A DNA stretch of 16,125 bases, from contig CABUPJ010000057.1 in NCBI GenBank assembly GCA_902493335.1, positions 1 to 16,125 on the forward strand, written 5' to 3'. This stretch comes from an uncultured Porphyromonadaceae bacterium. GTDB taxonomy: Bacteria; Bacteroidota; Bacteroidia; Bacteroidales; Muribaculaceae. Every line of letters starts with the position of its first letter. Within the stretch, counting starts at the first letter, position 1. The notes under the pieces were generated by a model. That model did not search any database. It saw nothing but the letters and a program-made list of their open reading frames with translations, and was not told the DNA's origin. The position numbers and the translations under genes were made by a program. This document shows, piece after piece, positions 1 to 7,089 of the stretch.

Positions 1-1
1 A

Positions 2-109
2 GTCACCGTTTGGCGGGTTTTGTGGCTAAAAGCGTATTATGGTGCAATTTTAGAATGGTTAATTCTCGACAGAACAAAAGAACTTAAGGGCATAAGAACA
101 GAAGATTAA
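2..109 (+). CDS. Possible 3' end of an upstream gene (partial)
   Basis: The frame starting at base 2 is open from the window edge to TAA at 107-109 and gives 35 residues ending in WLILDRTKELKGIRTED. The composition (aromatic and hydrophobic stretch, then a charged tail) looks like a real protein C-terminus. It is richer in A+T than the other genes here, as is common for surface polysaccharide or transferred genes. I cannot name a family. A second frame (base 1) is also open to 85-87, so chance openness is possible. Treat as a candidate only. Confidence 0.35.
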   Translation, partial: VTVWRVLWLKAYYGAILEWLILDRTKELKGIRTED

Positions 110-363
110 GTCAATGCACAATCGTGAACAGAAGGTTTTTAAAGCTTTGTTGTGGAAGAATGTCTGCGTTTTTCAAACGCAATAAATCTATTATCGCCCT
201 TACCGCGCAGGCCGGCGCAATCGCGCCTCGGCCTACGCGGCTATCAGTAAAATCATCGCCTTGCAGGCGATATGGGCTAAGGGCTTCAGCCCTTGGTTGA
301 CAAGACGTTGGCTACTATGGCTGAAGCCGTAGTTCCATACGGCGGCAAGACGCCGGCACAAAG

Positions 364-379
364 ACAAATTTGAAGGCTC
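364..379 (+). repeat. Direct repeat copy 1
   Basis: GACAAATTTGAAGGCT occurs here and again exactly at 765-780. Both copies are followed by a degenerate segment containing AGGAGG and AGCGA, so the related block is about 40 bp. It is probably a fragment of a dispersed element. The short minus-strand frame that runs through this copy (233-424) is unlikely to be a gene. Confidence 0.6.
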
Positions 380-480
380 GGCCTTGAGGAGGAGAGCGAG
401 GGCGCATCTTATTAGCACAGGCATCAGGCGTTTACGTCACAATCTCGCCTCTGCGAGGCTGCGAGGATGGACGGTTTAAT

Positions 481-516
481 AAGGTCAATAAAGTCATTAA
501 GGTCGATAAGGTCTGA
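481..516 (+). repeat. Short 9-bp tandem repeat, four units
   Basis: Four imperfect 9-base units lie head to tail: AAGGTCAAT, AAAGTCATT, AAGGTCGAT, AAGGTCTGA. The unit is a multiple of three, but no reading frame here looks coding. The array lies between two of the hairpin groups and may be a variable-number repeat. Confidence 0.6.
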
Positions 517-764
517 CTCGTAAGGCTGGGAAGTTCAACTCCGCCGGAGTTGAGGGCTTTTGTGAGCACAACTACCCCGAGCGATGAACGCTCGGGGTTA
601 ACAAAATTGCAGGCCTCCGGCCTGTGTTAGAGGTCAATTGGTTGGCTGCGAGGGCTGAAGCCCTCGTTCCATACAGCTGTGAGCTTGAGGCCGCACTTTA
701 ATAGCTTAAGTTGATGGACGTTTGTTGTAAGACTTCGCTAAAGCTCGGATCTGAAACAAAAAAG

Positions 765-780
765 GACAAATTTGAAGGCT
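765..780 (+). repeat. Direct repeat copy 2
   Basis: This is the second exact copy of GACAAATTTGAAGGCT (first at 364-379). It lies just beyond the terminator of the dnaJ transcript, so the repeat block abuts the end of the chaperone operon. Confidence 0.6.
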
Positions 781-795
781 TTTTAGGAGGAAGCG

Positions 796-834
796 AAAAA
801 AAAGCGAGCCGGGGCTGATGGGCGGCGGCTCGCT
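796..834 (-). terminator. Rho-independent terminator of grpE-dnaJ
   Basis: A nine-base stem (803-811 with 826-834, AGCGAGCCG/CGGCTCGCT) closes a 14-base loop. On the minus strand it is followed by eight Ts (the A-run at 796-803). It starts about 40 bases after the dnaJ stop codon, as expected for the end of that transcript. Confidence 0.8.
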
Positions 835-875
835 GGTGGATATGTGTGTGTTGCCTATTGGATTCTTGTGAAGTT

Positions 876-2054
876 TTATTCAAAGATGTGGCGGAATTTT
901 GAGAAGAGACGGTGTTTCTCGGCATCGCTCGGGGTGATGTTGGGCGATGATTTGAGGCTTTCGATGGCCTGTTTCTCCGAGTCACTGAGGTTTTCGGGGA
1001 TGTAGACCATGACGTTGATGAGTTCGTCGCCACGAGCGCCTGTCTCAGCCGAGGGAACGCCTTTGCCACGCAGACGCAGAATCTTGCCGGGTTGTGTGCC
1101 GGGGGCAATCTTGAGTCGGGCGCGGCCTTCGATTGTGGGCACTTCGACAGAGCCGCCGAGGATGGCTGTCGGTATGTCGAGCATCATGTTGTAGATGACG
1201 TCGGCTCCGTCGCGTATCAGCTCGGGATGCTTGATTTCGTCGATGACGACAAGGAGGTCGCCGTTTATACCACCGTGGATAGGGGCGTTGCCGCGACCTT
1301 TGACGGTCAGGACGTTGCCGTCGGCGACGCCGGCGGGAATGGTGAATGTGACCTGCTGGTCCTTGCGCTCGACGCCCTGGCCGTGACAGTAGGAGCACTG
1401 TTCGGAGATGACTTTACCGGAGCCTTCGCACTGGGGACAGACGACATGCGACTCCATGGCGCCGAACATAGTCTGCTGTACTTCAGTGACCGAGCCTGTG
1501 CCGTGGCAGCGCTGGCAGGTGACGAATGCTGTGCCGTCTTTGGCGCCTGTGCCGTTGCAGTGGTCGCATTTGACGAATGTGGGTATCTTGAGGGTCTTTG
1601 TGGCGCCTTTCGATATTTCTTCGAGTGTGAGCTTGACGTGGATGCGCAGGTTGCTGCCGCGGCGCTGTGTCTTGCGCGGACGGCTACCTGTGGCTGAGCC
1701 GAAGCCGCTGTAACGTCCACCGCCACCCATGTCGCCGAATATATCGCCGAACATCGAGAAGATGTCGTCCATCGACATGTTGCTCTGGTAGTAGCCGCCA
1801 CCGCCGGCACCGCCGCCGAATCCCTGCGGACCCATGCTGTGACCGTAACGGTCGTATTTGGCGCGCTTGTCGGGGTCGCTGAGCACTTCGTAGGCCTCGG
1901 CTGCCTGTTTGAATTTCTCCTCGGCCTCCTTGTTGCCCGGGTTGACGTCGGGGTGGTATTTACGTGCCATGGCGCGGTAGGCCTTCTTGATTTCGTCGGC
2001 CGTAGCGGTCTTTGACACGCCTAAAAGTTCATAATAGTCTTGTTTGTCTGCCAT
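876..2054 (-). CDS. dnaJ: Chaperone protein DnaJ (Hsp40)
   Basis: Cytosolic Hsp40 co-chaperone that delivers unfolded clients to DnaK and stimulates its ATPase. The 392-residue protein is full length for a type I DnaJ. It has a J domain at about residues 5-70 with the HPD triad at 34-36, then a Gly/Phe-rich linker (about 72-122) that includes the MFGDIFGDM segment. Four CxxCxGxG zinc motifs begin at C163, C180, C206 and C220, and the C-terminal substrate-binding and dimer domain follows. The ATG start gives a J domain right at the N-terminus. It lies 16 bases after the grpE stop, so the two are clearly co-transcribed, and a hairpin terminator follows. No dnaK is in the window. Identification is certain from the motifs. 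Confidence 0.98.
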   Translation of the reverse strand: MADKQDYYELLGVSKTATADEIKKAYRAMARKYHPDVNPGNKEAEEKFKQAAEAYEVLSDPDKRAKYDRYGHSMGPQGFGGGAGGGGYYQSNMSMDDIFSMFGDIFGDMGGGGRYSGFGSATGSRPRKTQRRGSNLRIHVKLTLEEISKGATKTLKIPTFVKCDHCNGTGAKDGTAFVTCQRCHGTGSVTEVQQTMFGAMESHVVCPQCEGSGKVISEQCSYCHGQGVERKDQQVTFTIPAGVADGNVLTVKGRGNAPIHGGINGDLLVVIDEIKHPELIRDGADVIYNMMLDIPTAILGGSVEVPTIEGRARLKIAPGTQPGKILRLRGKGVPSAETGARGDELINVMVYIPENLSDSEKQAIESLKSSPNITPSDAEKHRLFSKFRHIFE

Positions 2055-2070
2055 ACTTCGATGGGTTTTA

Positions 2071-2661
2071 TTATTGTCCTACGGCTACTTTTGCGTGGCG
2101 CAGTACTTTGTCGTTTATCATATAGCCTTTCTGAGTGGTGTCGACGACCTTGCCTTTGAGGTCGTCGCTCGGAGCGGGAATCGAAGCGATGGCTTCGTGG
2201 AGCTCGGGATCGAATTCCTTGCCTGTCGAATCCATTGCCTTGACGCCGTTTGACTCAAGGTATTTGACGAGTTTGTTGTATATCAGCTCCATGCCGCTGC
2301 GTACGGCTGCAGCGTCGTCGGCATCGGCTGTAGCGGCGAGACCGCGCTCGAAGTCGTCGACGATGGGGAGCAGGCCGGCGAGCACTTTTTCGGCGCCGTT
2401 GCGCAGAATCTCGCTTTTTTCCTTGACAACGCGTTTACGGTAGTTGTCAAATTCGGCCATGAGGAAGAGATATTCTTTTTTTTCTTTTTCGAGGGCTGCT
2501 TGTGTGGCTTCGAGGTCGCGGGCAAGATCCTGTTCGGTTTCTTCGCTGTCTTCTGCGGCGCTGTCGTTTTCGGCGTCGAGAACATCCATGACTTCGGGAG
2601 CGTCGTCGGCTTTGTGCTCCTTGCGGGCTTCTTTGCCTGATTTATTCTTGTTTGTTTCCAT
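2071..2661 (-). CDS. grpE: Nucleotide exchange factor GrpE
   Basis: Releases ADP from DnaK and so works with DnaJ in the Hsp70 cycle. The 196-residue protein starts with a charged, low-complexity acidic segment (about 1-55). The long dimerising helix region (about 50-100, with FLMAEFDNYRKR) comes next, and then the C-terminal beta domain with the family signature VVDTTQKGYMINDKVLRHA near the end. Length and order are normal for GrpE. It is the first gene of a grpE-dnaJ pair. The 104-base gap separating it from ispE contains a sigma-54-like -24/-12 element (described separately), so it is probably transcribed independently of the ispE run upstream. Confidence 0.97.
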   Translation of the reverse strand: METNKNKSGKEARKEHKADDAPEVMDVLDAENDSAAEDSEETEQDLARDLEATQAALEKEKKEYLFLMAEFDNYRKRVVKEKSEILRNGAEKVLAGLLPIVDDFERGLAATADADDAAAVRSGMELIYNKLVKYLESNGVKAMDSTGKEFDPELHEAIASIPAPSDDLKGKVVDTTQKGYMINDKVLRHAKVAVGQ

Positions 2662-2690
2662 AATCTTTGGTTTGTTTCATTGCATATGAT

Positions 2691-2710
2691 AAAGCAAAAA
2701 CATTGCCAAA
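2691..2710 (-). promoter_or_regulatory. Sigma-54-like -24/-12 promoter of grpE-dnaJ
   Basis: Read on the minus strand this is TTTGGCAATGTTTTTGCTTT. It has the -24 GG (2707-2706) and -12 GC (2695-2694) dinucleotides in TGGCA-N6-TTGC, the spacing required for sigma-54. The predicted start, about 12 bases past the -12, is near 2682 and leaves a leader of about 20 bases before the grpE ATG. The C and G usually following TGGCA are replaced by A and T, so it is weaker than the groES element. I saw no TTTG/TAnnTTTG promoter in the gap. The call rests on sequence match only. Confidence 0.5.
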
Positions 2711-2765
2711 CTCGTCGATTGGCATTCTCTCGCTTTAAAAGTAAACAAATCGGAGGCTATATCGT

Positions 2766-3605
2766 TCAAGAAAACTTGATTATGTCGACGAGTATGTCGC
2801 TATCGGGACTGACAGCGGCGGCAGCGGCACGTGCCGCGCCGATGTCGTCGAAAAGGCCGAAGACTGCTGCGCCCGAGCCCGACATGGCCGCATAGACGGC
2901 TCCGCTGTCGATGAAATGACGCTTTAGGGCAGCTGTGGCGGGCGCTTTGGCGAAGACCGACGTCTCGAAATCGTTTTTCAGACCTGCGCGCTGCCATTCG
3001 CCGACGGGAAGCGTGATGATGCTGTCGAGCGACGGCGAGTTTTCAGACGGTGTGACGCCGGCATAGGCCCCGGCTGTCGAGACGGCGACGCCGCGCGGTT
3101 TGGCGATGGCGATGGCTATGGGTGCGGCGGAGAGTTCGACGGGACGGAGGACTGTGCCTGTCGATGTCGCCATCATGGGTCTGTTATAGATGAAAAACGG
3201 GCAGTCGGCGCCGATGCCGGCGGCTATGGCGGCAAGCTGCTCTCTGTCAAGACCGAGGGCGAAAAGCCCGTTGAGGCATATGAGTGTGAAGGCCGCGTCG
3301 GCCGAGCCTCCGCCGAGGCCGGCTCCGTCGGGGATAATCTTATGGAGATAAATGTCTACCGGAGGGATGTCGACTGTCGCGGCCAATGCGCGGTAAGCCT
3401 TCATGACGAGGTTTTTTTCGGGCGGACAACCGACGGCACGGCCACTGACAGTCAAGGTCGTGCCAGAGCCGGACGACGGAACAATCTCGAGGATGTCGCG
3501 CCACGGGACGGGCACCATCAGGGTCTCGATGTCGTGATAGCCGTCGGAGCGGCGGCGCAATATGTTGAGGCCGAGGTTGATTTTGGCGTTGGGGTAGACA
3601 ATCAT
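2766..3605 (-). CDS. ispE: 4-diphosphocytidyl-2-C-methyl-D-erythritol kinase
   Basis: ATP-dependent GHMP-family kinase of the MEP pathway. It phosphorylates CDP-methylerythritol on the way to isopentenyl diphosphate, in the cytosol. From the chosen ATG the protein is 279 residues, the usual size. It opens with MIVYPNAKINLGLNI (K8 matches the catalytic Lys). The Gly-rich ATP loop GAGLGGGSAD is at 94-103, and GADCPFF carries the second catalytic residue (D134). A longer frame reaches 3761, but that extension lies inside the maf 3' end and has no family similarity, so 3605 is preferred. It begins four bases after the maf stop and is the last gene of the six-gene run. Confidence 0.95.
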   Translation of the reverse strand: MIVYPNAKINLGLNILRRRSDGYHDIETLMVPVPWRDILEIVPSSGSGTTLTVSGRAVGCPPEKNLVMKAYRALAATVDIPPVDIYLHKIIPDGAGLGGGSADAAFTLICLNGLFALGLDREQLAAIAAGIGADCPFFIYNRPMMATSTGTVLRPVELSAAPIAIAIAKPRGVAVSTAGAYAGVTPSENSPSLDSIITLPVGEWQRAGLKNDFETSVFAKAPATAALKRHFIDSGAVYAAMSGSGAAVFGLFDDIGAARAAAAAVSPDSDILVDIIKFS

Positions 3606-3609
3606 GCTT

Positions 3610-4200
3610 TCAGAATTCTTTAAGACGGTGATAAAGAGTGTGGACCGGCAAGCCCATGACGTTATAATAGCAGCCTTCGATGCCTTTGATACCGACGGCT
3701 CCGATCCATTCCTGTATGCCGTAGGCTCCGGCTTTGTCGTAGGGTCGGAAGGTGTCGACATAGGCGTCTATCTCGTCGTCGTTCAGGTGGGCGAACTCGA
3801 CGACGGTTGTCTCGTCGAAGCTGACGCTGCGGTCTCTGGCAGTGACAGTGACGCCGGTGACGACTTTGTGGCGTCGTCCCGAGAGGCTTCTGAGCATGGC
3901 GACGGCATCGTCGCGACCGGCGGGTTTGCCGAGGATGCGGCCATCGATGATGACGACCGTGTCGGCGGTGATGATGATTTCGTCGTCGGCGAGGAGGTCT
4001 ATGTAGGCATCGGCTTTGACTTTAGAGAGATATTCGGCGACTTTTTCGGCTGGTATATCAGATGGATAGCTCTCGTCGACGTCGCGGCCGGGGGCCACGG
4101 TGAAGCCGGGCGCTATCATGGCGAGGAGCTCGCGTCGGCGCGGAGAGCCCGAGGCGAGCAATATCTTTGTGCTGCTGTTTTTTAGCGGAGTCTTAATCAT
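3610..4200 (-). CDS. maf: Maf-family nucleoside triphosphate pyrophosphatase
   Basis: Maf/HAM1-type pyrophosphatase that hydrolyses non-canonical or excess NTPs to NMP and PPi (the YhdE subgroup prefers dTTP/UTP). The 196-residue sequence shows the N-terminal LASGSPRRRELL loop (15-26) and the acidic ITADTVV motif with D80. It also has GKP at 91-93, KAGAYGIQ, and the C-terminal GCYYNVMGLPV. The RRRELL form and KAGAYGIQ fit the dTTP/UTP class rather than the m7GTP (YceF) class; that subgroup call is by motif only. It sits between the KdsC-like phosphatase (15-base gap) and ispE (4-base gap), an order I recognise from other Bacteroidetes. Confidence 0.93.
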   Translation of the reverse strand: MIKTPLKNSSTKILLASGSPRRRELLAMIAPGFTVAPGRDVDESYPSDIPAEKVAEYLSKVKADAYIDLLADDEIIITADTVVIIDGRILGKPAGRDDAVAMLRSLSGRRHKVVTGVTVTARDRSVSFDETTVVEFAHLNDDEIDAYVDTFRPYDKAGAYGIQEWIGAVGIKGIEGCYYNVMGLPVHTLYHRLKEF

Positions 4201-4215
4201 TGTCAGATGATGTTT

Positions 4216-4740
4216 TTACCATCCGAAGGCATCGGCATGGGACATCCATAGTCCCTGAGCACGCATGACTTCCTCGAGGATTTCGCGGGCTACGCCATAA
4301 CCGCCGTCGGCGACAGTGACATAGCATGCGATCGATTTGACAAATTCGTCGGCGTCGCGCGGGGCAACGCTGAGTCCGACATGCCGCATGACGCAGATGT
4401 CGGGGATGTCGTCGCCGGCGAAGGCCACTTCGTCGGGCGAGAGTCCGTTCTTGTCGAGCCAGTCGTTGAGACAGGGCAGCTTGTCGGCGGCTTTCATATA
4501 TATGTCGGTGATGCCGAGGGCTCTGAAACGTGCTTCGACGGCTTCTGACTTCGCGCCGCTGATGATGGCCAGTTTGAGGCCTTTCCTGGCGGCGAGCTGA
4601 AGGGCATAGCCGTCTTTGATGTTGACCATGCGGCGCGGGACACCGTCTTCGCCGAGGGGTATGGTCGATGGCGAGAGAACGCCGTCGACGTCGAAAGCGA
4701 TGCCTCTGATTTTACTGAGATTGTAGTTTATCTTGCTCAT
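4216..4740 (-). CDS. kdsC: KdsC-like HAD phosphatase (KDO 8-phosphate phosphatase family)
   Basis: HAD-superfamily subclass C0 phosphatase. KdsC removes the phosphate of KDO 8-phosphate to supply KDO for the lipid A-core of lipopolysaccharide. The 174-residue length is typical for this capless tetrameric family. Motif I is DVDGVL (D17, D19), motif II SG (61-62), motif III K87 and motif IV GDDIPD (109-114). The C-terminal GGYGVAREILEEVM segment is the family's hallmark tail. The start ATG overlaps the DUF2520 stop (ATGA), so the two are translationally coupled. The family call is firm. The exact substrate is inferred, because the related Kdn/Neu phosphatases look alike and no other KDO gene is in view. 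Confidence 0.88.
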   Translation of the reverse strand: MSKINYNLSKIRGIAFDVDGVLSPSTIPLGEDGVPRRMVNIKDGYALQLAARKGLKLAIISGAKSEAVEARFRALGITDIYMKAADKLPCLNDWLDKNGLSPDEVAFAGDDIPDICVMRHVGLSVAPRDADEFVKSIACYVTVADGGYGVAREILEEVMRAQGLWMSHADAFGW

Positions 4741-5528
4741 TGCTTTTTGTGTGAGTCGATTATGGCTTCGGTCATTATGCGGTAGATTTCGGCTGTCGAG
4801 GAATCGAGGCTCGCGATATGGCTGTCGATGACGGCGCGGTCGCCCCGCATGGCGGGTCCGGTCTGGGCTGCATGCGGCCCGACCTCGACGGCTTTGCGGA
4901 GAGTGGTCTCGATAAGCGGACGGACGACATCGAAACTGTAGCCGGCACGGTCAAGCAGGTCTGATGTGCGGTCCCACAGGTAGTTGGCGAAATTACATGA
5001 CAGGACACCGGCGATGTGCAGAATCTTGCGGTGGGCCGAGTCGGCGTGATATACTTTAGGAGAAAGCAGACCCGCGATTCTGTCGGCAAAAGCGAGAGCC
5101 TCGTCGGTCGATGCTTCGGTGAAAAAGGGTATGTCGTCGAGTCTGACGGCCACTTCGCGAGAGAAGGTCTGCAGCGGGTAGATGACGGCTGTCATCGCCG
5201 ATGCGGGCGCGAGAGCCGCGAGGGGTACGCTGCCCGATGTGTGTGCGACGAGTCCGGCCACACGAGGCATGTCGGCTGCTATCCCGGCGACGGCGCTGTC
5301 GACTGTCGATATAAGATATAAATCGGCGTCTGCGGGCATCGAGGCGAGGCTGTCGACGGCACTGCAGCCGGCGAAACGGGCGGCGAGTCGCCGGGCATGG
5401 GCGAGGGTAGGGCTGCAGACGCAGACAACCTCACAGCCTGCGGCCGCGAGGCCGGCGGCGAGATGCGTGGCTACGTTGCCCGAACCGATGATGACTGTGC
5501 GCAGACTGTTCAGAGCTCTGTTTTCCAA
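4737..5528 (-). CDS. Rossmann-like/DUF2520 oxidoreductase-like protein
   Basis: Two-domain protein related to the NAD(P)-dependent ketopantoate/pyrroline-carboxylate reductase fold; no reaction is established for the family. The nucleotide loop is IIGSGNVATHLAAGL near the N-terminus. The C-terminal half carries DUF2520, with SAHRKILHIAGVLSCNFANYLW. The start is uncertain. The only in-frame ATG is at 5615, inside the nitroreductase gene, and gives a 29-residue extension unlike the family. TTG at 5528 (chosen, 263 residues, near the normal size) or GTG at 5552 are more likely, giving a short overlap with the nitroreductase stop at 5510. It is coupled to the downstream kdsC gene by ATGA. The pairing is common in Bacteroidetes and may reflect an undescribed shared role. 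Confidence 0.85.
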   Translation of the reverse strand: MENRALNSLRTVIIGSGNVATHLAAGLAAAGCEVVCVCSPTLAHARRLAARFAGCSAVDSLASMPADADLYLISTVDSAVAGIAADMPRVAGLVAHTSGSVPLAALAPASAMTAVIYPLQTFSREVAVRLDDIPFFTEASTDEALAFADRIAGLLSPKVYHADSAHRKILHIAGVLSCNFANYLWDRTSDLLDRAGYSFDVVRPLIETTLRKAVEVGPHAAQTGPAMRGDRAVIDSHIASLDSSTAEIYRIMTEAIIDSHKKQ

Positions 5529-6049
5529 GATCCTATATGTACTTTCTCCCACAAAAGTTTCTCGGGGTCGACGGGCTTGCGCTGTTCGTCGATGTGGCCA
5601 AAGGTGACGATGCACTCGACGACCATGTCGTCGGGAATGGCGAGGAGTTCGCGGACGACGTTCTCCGACGGTTCGCCGTCGGCGGCAAAACGACCGCGCA
5701 CCTGAATCCAGCAGGAGCCGAGCCCGAGGTCGGCGGCCTGAAGGTGCATCATTATGGCGGCAACGGAGGCGTCTTCGATATAGACCTCGCTGAGAGCGGG
5801 ATTGACGGTCACGACGACTGCGAAGGCTGCCGAGGCAACCGGTTTGGCGCCGAACTGCTTACATTCGGCCAGACGGGTGAGAGTCTCTTTGTCTTCGACG
5901 ACGACAAACTGCCACGGACGGGCATTCTTCGATGTCGGCGCGAGCAGGGCGGCTTCGAGAATGGTTTTCACGGCATCGCTGTCGACGGGCTGCCCGGTGT
6001 AGCGGCGGATGCTGTGACGTTGTAATAAAAGCTGGTGAAGATTGTCCAT
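5510..6049 (-). CDS. Nitroreductase-family FMN oxidoreductase
   Basis: Flavin-dependent NAD(P)H oxidoreductase of the nitroreductase fold; the physiological substrate cannot be read from sequence. The 179-residue protein starts with the FMN-phosphate motif RHSIRRYT (11-18), followed by LEAALLAPTSKNARPWQFVV (about 31-50), another flavin-contacting segment. LGLGSCWIQVRG in the middle and the C-terminal VECIVTFGH complete the family pattern. It is short, as for the single-domain dimeric group common in anaerobes. Its 3' end overlaps the start of the DUF2520 gene, and it begins 12 bases after the stop of the HU-CCDC81/SPOR gene, so it belongs to that transcript. Confidence 0.92.
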   Translation of the reverse strand: MDNLHQLLLQRHSIRRYTGQPVDSDAVKTILEAALLAPTSKNARPWQFVVVEDKETLTRLAECKQFGAKPVASAAFAVVVTVNPALSEVYIEDASVAAIMMHLQAADLGLGSCWIQVRGRFAADGEPSENVVRELLAIPDDMVVECIVTFGHIDEQRKPVDPEKLLWEKVHIGSWKTEL

Positions 6050-6061
6050 ATAATATCGAGT

Positions 6062-7066
6062 TTACCGGCGGCACACCCATGCATCGGGATAGCGATCGGC
6101 CAATTCGGCTGCTGCCGACTGTACGCCTGCGGCTGTGGTGCCTGTGGCGGCATAGACTCGATAACGGCCATCCTTCGGGAGGACGCCTAATTGCAGTTTA
6201 CTGTTACGGGCGATGAAGCGGTCGGCCTCTTCCTGTGTAGCCAGTGACGCGACGATGAGGCAATAGCGGTCATTTTCGTCGAAACGGAGGACGCTCTGCG
6301 GTGTCTTGACGATTTTTGCGACCTCGGCGACATGCTTCGGCGCTGTCGCTTTTGCGGTCGTGTCGACGGCTGTGGCTGCGTCGTCGTGATGTCGTAGCAC
6401 AAGCACGAGGGGTGCTGTCGACGTGCCCGGACGCTCGAAGAGGCTTTCGGCCGGCTGTGACGGGGCTTTGACGGTCTCGGGAACGAATGACGCAAGCTGG
6501 GCGTCACCGGTGGTTATGGGTGTCGACATCACGAATCCGAGAGCGATGGCGACTGCGACAGCTGCTGCGGTGCGCGCTATTTTGGCGAAAGGACTTACGC
6601 GGCGGCGTGTGGCGGCAGCGGCGGCTTTGTCGTCGGCTTTGACGCGCTCGCTGAGCGGAGTGACGCGCACGGCCGGCAGCCAAAGCAGCCCGGGTGTGAG
6701 CGACGAGGCGTCGTAAGGCTCGAAGAGTATTTTGTCTCCGTCGAGTTTAAGATGTCCGATGCGACCGAGAGAAAGCTCGCCGTCGGCGACAAGCTGGTGG
6801 CGCATGGTCTCAATCTCGTCGTTGACGCATTTGAGGGCCGTTTCATAGCTGATGCCTTCGCAAGAGGCTACCGATGAGGCGAGCATTCCGTCGTTCTGAG
6901 TGAGCATGCTGTTGAAAGAAAACCGGCGTGTCGGGGGGACAAGCATACCCGTAGCTTCGTCGATGCGAGCGCTTTCGTCGTGGGCAAGCACGGCGCCGAG
7001 ACCCGGCATGATGATGCAGTCGTTGCTCTGAAGGAGGTATTCGCTATGTCTGATGACGCGGTTCAT
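6062..7066 (-). CDS. HU-CCDC81/SPOR domain membrane protein
   Basis: Predicted single-pass inner membrane protein with a periplasmic peptidoglycan-binding end. The first 130 residues match the Bacteroidetes HU-CCDC81 tandem domains (MNRVIRHSEYLLQSNDCIIMPGLG..., with LGRIGHLKLDGD near 100-111). A basic stretch (RRR, 154-156) precedes a transmembrane helix at about 165-182. A low-complexity Ala/Thr/Pro linker and a C-terminal SPOR domain (about 266-334, YCLIVASLATQEEADRF) follow. SPOR domains bind denuded glycan at division sites, so a cell-envelope or division role is inferred. It is the first gene of the run and follows a clear promoter. The ATG at 7066 leaves a leader of about 20 bases. Confidence 0.87.
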   Translation of the reverse strand: MNRVIRHSEYLLQSNDCIIMPGLGAVLAHDESARIDEATGMLVPPTRRFSFNSMLTQNDGMLASSVASCEGISYETALKCVNDEIETMRHQLVADGELSLGRIGHLKLDGDKILFEPYDASSLTPGLLWLPAVRVTPLSERVKADDKAAAAATRRRVSPFAKIARTAAAVAVAIALGFVMSTPITTGDAQLASFVPETVKAPSQPAESLFERPGTSTAPLVLVLRHHDDAATAVDTTAKATAPKHVAEVAKIVKTPQSVLRFDENDRYCLIVASLATQEEADRFIARNSKLQLGVLPKDGRYRVYAATGTTAAGVQSAAAELADRYPDAWVCRR

Positions 7067-7089
7067 GATTCTTTTTCAACAATTAACAG

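Larger units (their letters stand above)
110..875. repeat. Gene-poor region packed with inverted repeats
   Basis: No convincing gene is seen here. The stretch holds at least seven near-perfect GC-rich hairpins with short loops: 165-181 (TGCGTTT/AAACGCA), 255-271 (ATCGCC/GGCGAT), 279-294 (AAGGGCT/AGCCCTT), 535-553 (TCAACTCC/GGAGTTGA), 574-598 (ten-base stem ACCCCGAGCG), 610-624 (CAGGCC/GGCCTG) and 649-666 (CGAGGGCT/AGCCCTCG). The stems differ in sequence, but the flanks recur: GTTCCATAC occurs after two of the GCTGAAGCC hairpins. Only the hairpin at the far right has a T-run on either strand, so most are not ordinary terminators. The region resembles the interspersed palindromic, non-coding repeats seen in some Bacteroidales intergenic regions; that comparison is from memory. 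Confidence 0.65.

Noticed and set aside
160..300. Plus-strand 46-codon frame beginning MSAFFKRNKSII
   Set aside because: It has a plausible first dozen residues but then runs through three hairpins (YGLRASALG from the palindrome), with no promoter or family match.
233..424. 63-residue minus-strand frame (MPVLIRCALALLLKAEP...)
   Set aside because: It runs straight through two hairpins and the direct-repeat copy at 364-379, has no family resemblance, and its codons come from repeat sequence. Probably part of a dispersed non-coding element.
110..875. CRISPR array
   Set aside because: The repeats are unlike each other and not evenly spaced, with no leader or cas genes.
1092..1697. 201-residue plus-strand frame opposite dnaJ
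   Set aside because: Antisense to the zinc-finger and substrate-binding region of DnaJ, with no own motifs.
2810..2814. TGACA box inside the ispE 3' end, upstream of grpE
   Set aside because: It is single and within coding sequence, so too common to count as an activator site.
3604..4185. 193-residue plus-strand frame opposite maf
   Set aside because: It is rich in Val/Asp/Gly repeats from reading GTC/GAC codons backwards. Maf motifs on the minus strand are unambiguous.
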